A stretch of 64,000 nucleotides of DNA from DATFMP01 sp035266845 (GTDB lineage: Bacteria > SAR324 > JACQKK01). Below the pieces are notes generated by a model. The model did no database searches and was not told where the DNA came from. It was given only the letters and a program-made list of their open reading frames with translations. The position numbers were made by a program, and so were the translations under genes. Location: assembly GCA_035266845.1 (NCBI GenBank), contig DATFMP010000001.1, positions 1-64,000 on the forward strand, given 5' to 3'. Positions 55,249-64,000 of the stretch are shown here, piece after piece (position 1 is the first letter of the stretch; every line of letters starts with the position of its first letter).

Positions 55249-56006
55249 TCTACACGAATGGCCTCACGGTTGGAACGGATGGTCTCGAAGAGCTCATCCA
55301 TGAACTGCCGGCGCACGGGCGCGCTGTTGCCCGGCACGCGGCGCAGCGGCTCGATGCGGATGCGGATCAGGCGTCCGCCGTGGCGGGTGGCCGCCATTGC
55401 CTCGTGGCTGTCCAGCAGGTAGCCGCCATCGATGGTGACGGGCAGCACGGGCAGCTCCTGCTCGGAGGCCAGGCGGATCGCGCCGCGCCGGAACGGCTGC
55501 ACGGTGTGGGCGGGATCGCGGGTACGCGTGCCTTCCGGGAAGATGATGAAGCCTTTGTGGAGGCGCTTCAGATCGGCGGCCAGCCCCGCCAGCGCCTCGG
55601 CGCCGCCCGAGACGTCTTTGCGGTCCAGCGGCAGGCAGTTGATCTGGCGCATCCAGTAGGTGAGCCCGGGAATCCGGAACAGCTCGCGCTTGACGACAAA
55701 GCCGATCCCCATGTCCAGCGCGGCCAGCAGCGCGGGGATGTCGTACTTGCTCTGGTGGTTGCAGTACACCACGAAGGCTTGGTCATGGGGTATGTGCTCC
55801 GCGCCCTCCACCTCCAGGCGGCAGTGCAGATTGCGGAACACCCAGCGGCCCCAGTCCGTGGCCCTGGCGTTCACGAGAGCCTCCGCCTCTGCGCCACGCC
55901 CCAGCCGCCGCAGGCGCTGCAGCCGGAAGCGCGTCTTGGCGTGGTAGAGCATGTACACCAGCATCCACAGGCCAAAGAGCAGGATGCGTATGCGTTCCAG
56001 CAGCAT
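55233..56006 (-). CDS. plsC: 1-acylglycerol-3-phosphate acyltransferase (PlsC type)
   Basis: A 257-residue acyltransferase that acylates lysophosphatidic acid. The catalytic NHQSKYD (His84, Asp89) and the substrate motif FPEGTR (156-161) are intact. An N-terminal helix (RILLFGLWMLVYMLYH) anchors it in the membrane. AAGGAG lies about 10 nt before the ATG at 56006. It is the first gene of a three-gene set with the pseudo-receiver and the conserved hypothetical. Confidence 0.92.
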   Translation of the reverse strand: MLLERIRILLFGLWMLVYMLYHAKTRFRLQRLRRLGRGAEAEALVNARATDWGRWVFRNLHCRLEVEGAEHIPHDQAFVVYCNHQSKYDIPALLAALDMGIGFVVKRELFRIPGLTYWMRQINCLPLDRKDVSGGAEALAGLAADLKRLHKGFIIFPEGTRTRDPAHTVQPFRRGAIRLASEQELPVLPVTIDGGYLLDSHEAMAATRHGGRLIRIRIEPLRRVPGNSAPVRRQFMDELFETIRSNREAIRVEWPAA

Positions 56007-56300
56007 GCGGGGCGATCTCCTTCTAGGTGTGATTGCAGCGAGCACGATAAGGACTCGGGCGGGAGAATGCAACGCGCGTTTGCTCGCGCCCGGCGGTGGG
56101 ATTAGCCTTGAACCAAAGGGCACGTCCGCTGCATCGCATGCAGGGGAAGCGAGATCCCCCGGCGGGGGCGCTGGCCATGTTTCCCAGGGGTATTGGCTGG
56201 CCCGACCGGTGTGCATCCCGGCAATCGCCTGGGGTGCATGGAATTTGCATTGTGGATAGGAAAGCCAAGCCACCCGAGCCCTGAGCATTCGAGACAGGTC

Positions 56301-56933
56301 ATGATGCCGACGTTCCGCCGTCTGCTGCCCATCTTCTTCGCCACCCTGATGGTGCTCCACCTGCTGGTGGTCGCGGCCACGCCCGCGCGGGCGCAGTTCT
56401 TCGACGATTCGCTGGATCAGGAGGACGCGTTCGTACAGGATGACAACCAGTACTTCGAGGACACGGGCACCGGAACGCTTCCGGGCGAGCCGGGGCAAGC
56501 CGCGGGTGCCAGTGCCGGGCCGGACTACACCGAGGGCAACCGCTATGTGGACGAGAGCCTCGTGCCCCGCAGCACCGGTGTGCCCACACAGACCTCGCGC
56601 CGGATGCAGCTCTCGCTGGGCAGGGAGCGCACCACCCTGCCGCTCAACGTGGCCTGGGGCGCGGGCACGGGCCTGCTGATCGGCGGCTGGTTCGCGCTGA
56701 TCAGCGAGGGAAACAACCGCCAGACCCAGCGCTCCATTGGTCTGGGCATCGTCAGCGGCATCCTGCTGGGTGTGATGGTGGGCACGCGCAACGTGTTCAA
56801 TCCGGACGCGCCCAAGCCCGCCGTGGGCGATGCCGGCCCGCCGCCGAAGGCCAAGAAAGACGGTCCGCAATTCAGCCCCGTGGTGGCCCTGAACAAGGGC
56901 GGCTCACAGGTGGGCTTCCGCATGACGTTCTGA
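56301..56933 (+). CDS. secreted hypothetical protein with a central hydrophobic segment
   Basis: A 210-residue protein. The signal peptide (LLPIFFATLMVLHLLVVAATPARAQ) ends in an AXA-like site. The mature N-terminus is acidic and low-complexity (DDSLDQEDAFVQDD). Two hydrophobic segments with GxxxG spacing (AWGAGTGLLIGGWFALIS and GLGIVSGILLGVMVG) suggest membrane insertion or a small barrel/glycine-zipper. The C-terminus ends in Phe (VGFRMTF), as outer-membrane proteins often do. No family recognised. Confidence 0.6.
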   Translation: MMPTFRRLLPIFFATLMVLHLLVVAATPARAQFFDDSLDQEDAFVQDDNQYFEDTGTGTLPGEPGQAAGASAGPDYTEGNRYVDESLVPRSTGVPTQTSRRMQLSLGRERTTLPLNVAWGAGTGLLIGGWFALISEGNNRQTQRSIGLGIVSGILLGVMVGTRNVFNPDAPKPAVGDAGPPPKAKKDGPQFSPVVALNKGGSQVGFRMTF

Positions 56934-56941
56934 GTCCCGCC

Positions 56942-56961
56942 GGCCGGGGTTGGCCCCGGCC
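56942..56961 (+). terminator. GC hairpin after the secreted hypothetical gene
   Basis: GGCCGGGG / CCCCGGCC with loop TTGG begins 8 nt after the stop codon. No U-tract; its position supports a terminator role. Confidence 0.5.
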
Positions 56962-57147
56962 TCCCGTCGTACATTCCCAGCCATCGGACTGCCCCGGACG
57001 AAGTGACGCGTGGACGCCGCTACGGGCGCCTGCGCGTCGTTCGTGATGCTGAGGTGCGTGCTGCGTGTGTGACGTGCGAACCCGCACTGGAATGCAGGGG
57101 TCTCTCCAGGGCGGTGCGGCGGGTGCGGGGGGCAGGTGCTTCCGGCA

Positions 57148-57180
57148 GGGGACGGTCGGGCCGTAGCCCGCGTCGTCCCC
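57148..57180. terminator. compound hairpin downstream of rpoC
   Basis: GGGGAC pairs with GTCCCC and, inside, CGGGC with GCCCG around a 4-nt loop. It follows the rpoC stop hairpin by a few bases, so the two form a tandem structure at the operon end. Confidence 0.45.
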
Positions 57181-57203
57181 TGTCGCTGTGGCGAAGACGG
57201 CGA

Positions 57204-61346
<4,143 letters not shown>

Positions 61347-61481
61347 GATGACCTCCCGGGATTGGCAGGGATGCGGGGCCGGGCCCCGCGGTCTCAAACG
61401 TGTCGGGCCGCCAGGTGCGTCCAGGGCATCTGGAACGCGGCCGGACGGCGGCGCGGGGGCGGGCCCCCGCGCGGTGCGCAG

Positions 61482-64000
<2,519 letters not shown>

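Overview
The window is about 64 kb of very GC-rich, gene-dense bacterial chromosome. The organism is Gram-negative: it encodes outer-membrane barrel proteins, LolA-like periplasmic carriers, a class I adenylate cyclase, a PlsC acyltransferase and IspH, and it ends in the rpoBC operon. The first gene belongs to a family I associate with Acidobacteria, Planctomycetes and some deltaproteobacterial-type lineages. I cannot place the phylum more closely from sequence alone. No tRNA, rRNA, CRISPR array, prophage or intact insertion sequence was seen.

Layout, left to right. 0-7 kb: a partial NRRNA-type gene, an aldehyde:ferredoxin oxidoreductase, a CAAX-type M48 protease, and a GlnD-like protein with its ACT domains at the N-terminus and no nucleotidyltransferase domain. 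7-11 kb: three tandem, translationally coupled MFS transporters. 11-14.3 kb: aroB, a RadC-type protein fused to a large domain with an EndoIII-like cysteine cluster, a 43-residue very basic protein, and a 27-residue membrane microprotein. 14.4-19 kb: a class I adenylate cyclase downstream of a histidine kinase that carries a cyclic-nucleotide-binding domain. 19-22 kb: two conserved hypotheticals, a divergent MoeA and a palindromic repeat. 22-28.4 kb: outer-membrane protein, MarR, LolA-like carrier, RND/MMPL exporter and TetR. 28.7-32.9 kb: a 1405-residue hybrid kinase with eight PAS domains. 32.9-35.3 kb: a pair of acyl-CoA dehydrogenases. 35.6-37.2 kb: a His/Met-rich secreted protein and a DedA protein. 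37.2-41.4 kb: a LolD/LolC-like ABC transporter with its own LolA-like carrier and outer-membrane protein. 41.6-46.2 kb: a second FtsX-type ABC cassette with a Tat-exported thioredoxin-like protein and a Crp/Fnr regulator, bounded by a decayed fragment of a second crp gene. 46.6-50 kb: acs and chrA. 50-56.9 kb: an orphan EtfB-like protein, a receiver protein, PepA, IspH, a small operon of PlsC, a pseudo-receiver and a conserved hypothetical, then a secreted hypothetical. 57.2-64 kb: rpoC and the C-terminal part of rpoB.

Two themes recur. The first is envelope trafficking. An RND exporter and an ABC transporter are each accompanied by a LolA-like periplasmic protein and an outer-membrane barrel protein, which looks like the same route powered two ways. 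A further ABC cassette lies next to one of them. The second is signal sensing: a cAMP synthase beside a putative cAMP-binding kinase, the eight-PAS kinase opposite a TetR gene across a 26-bp palindrome, a leaderless marR, and a Crp/Fnr gene followed by an FNR-type box. Promoters and hairpins were found by eye and should be read as predictions.
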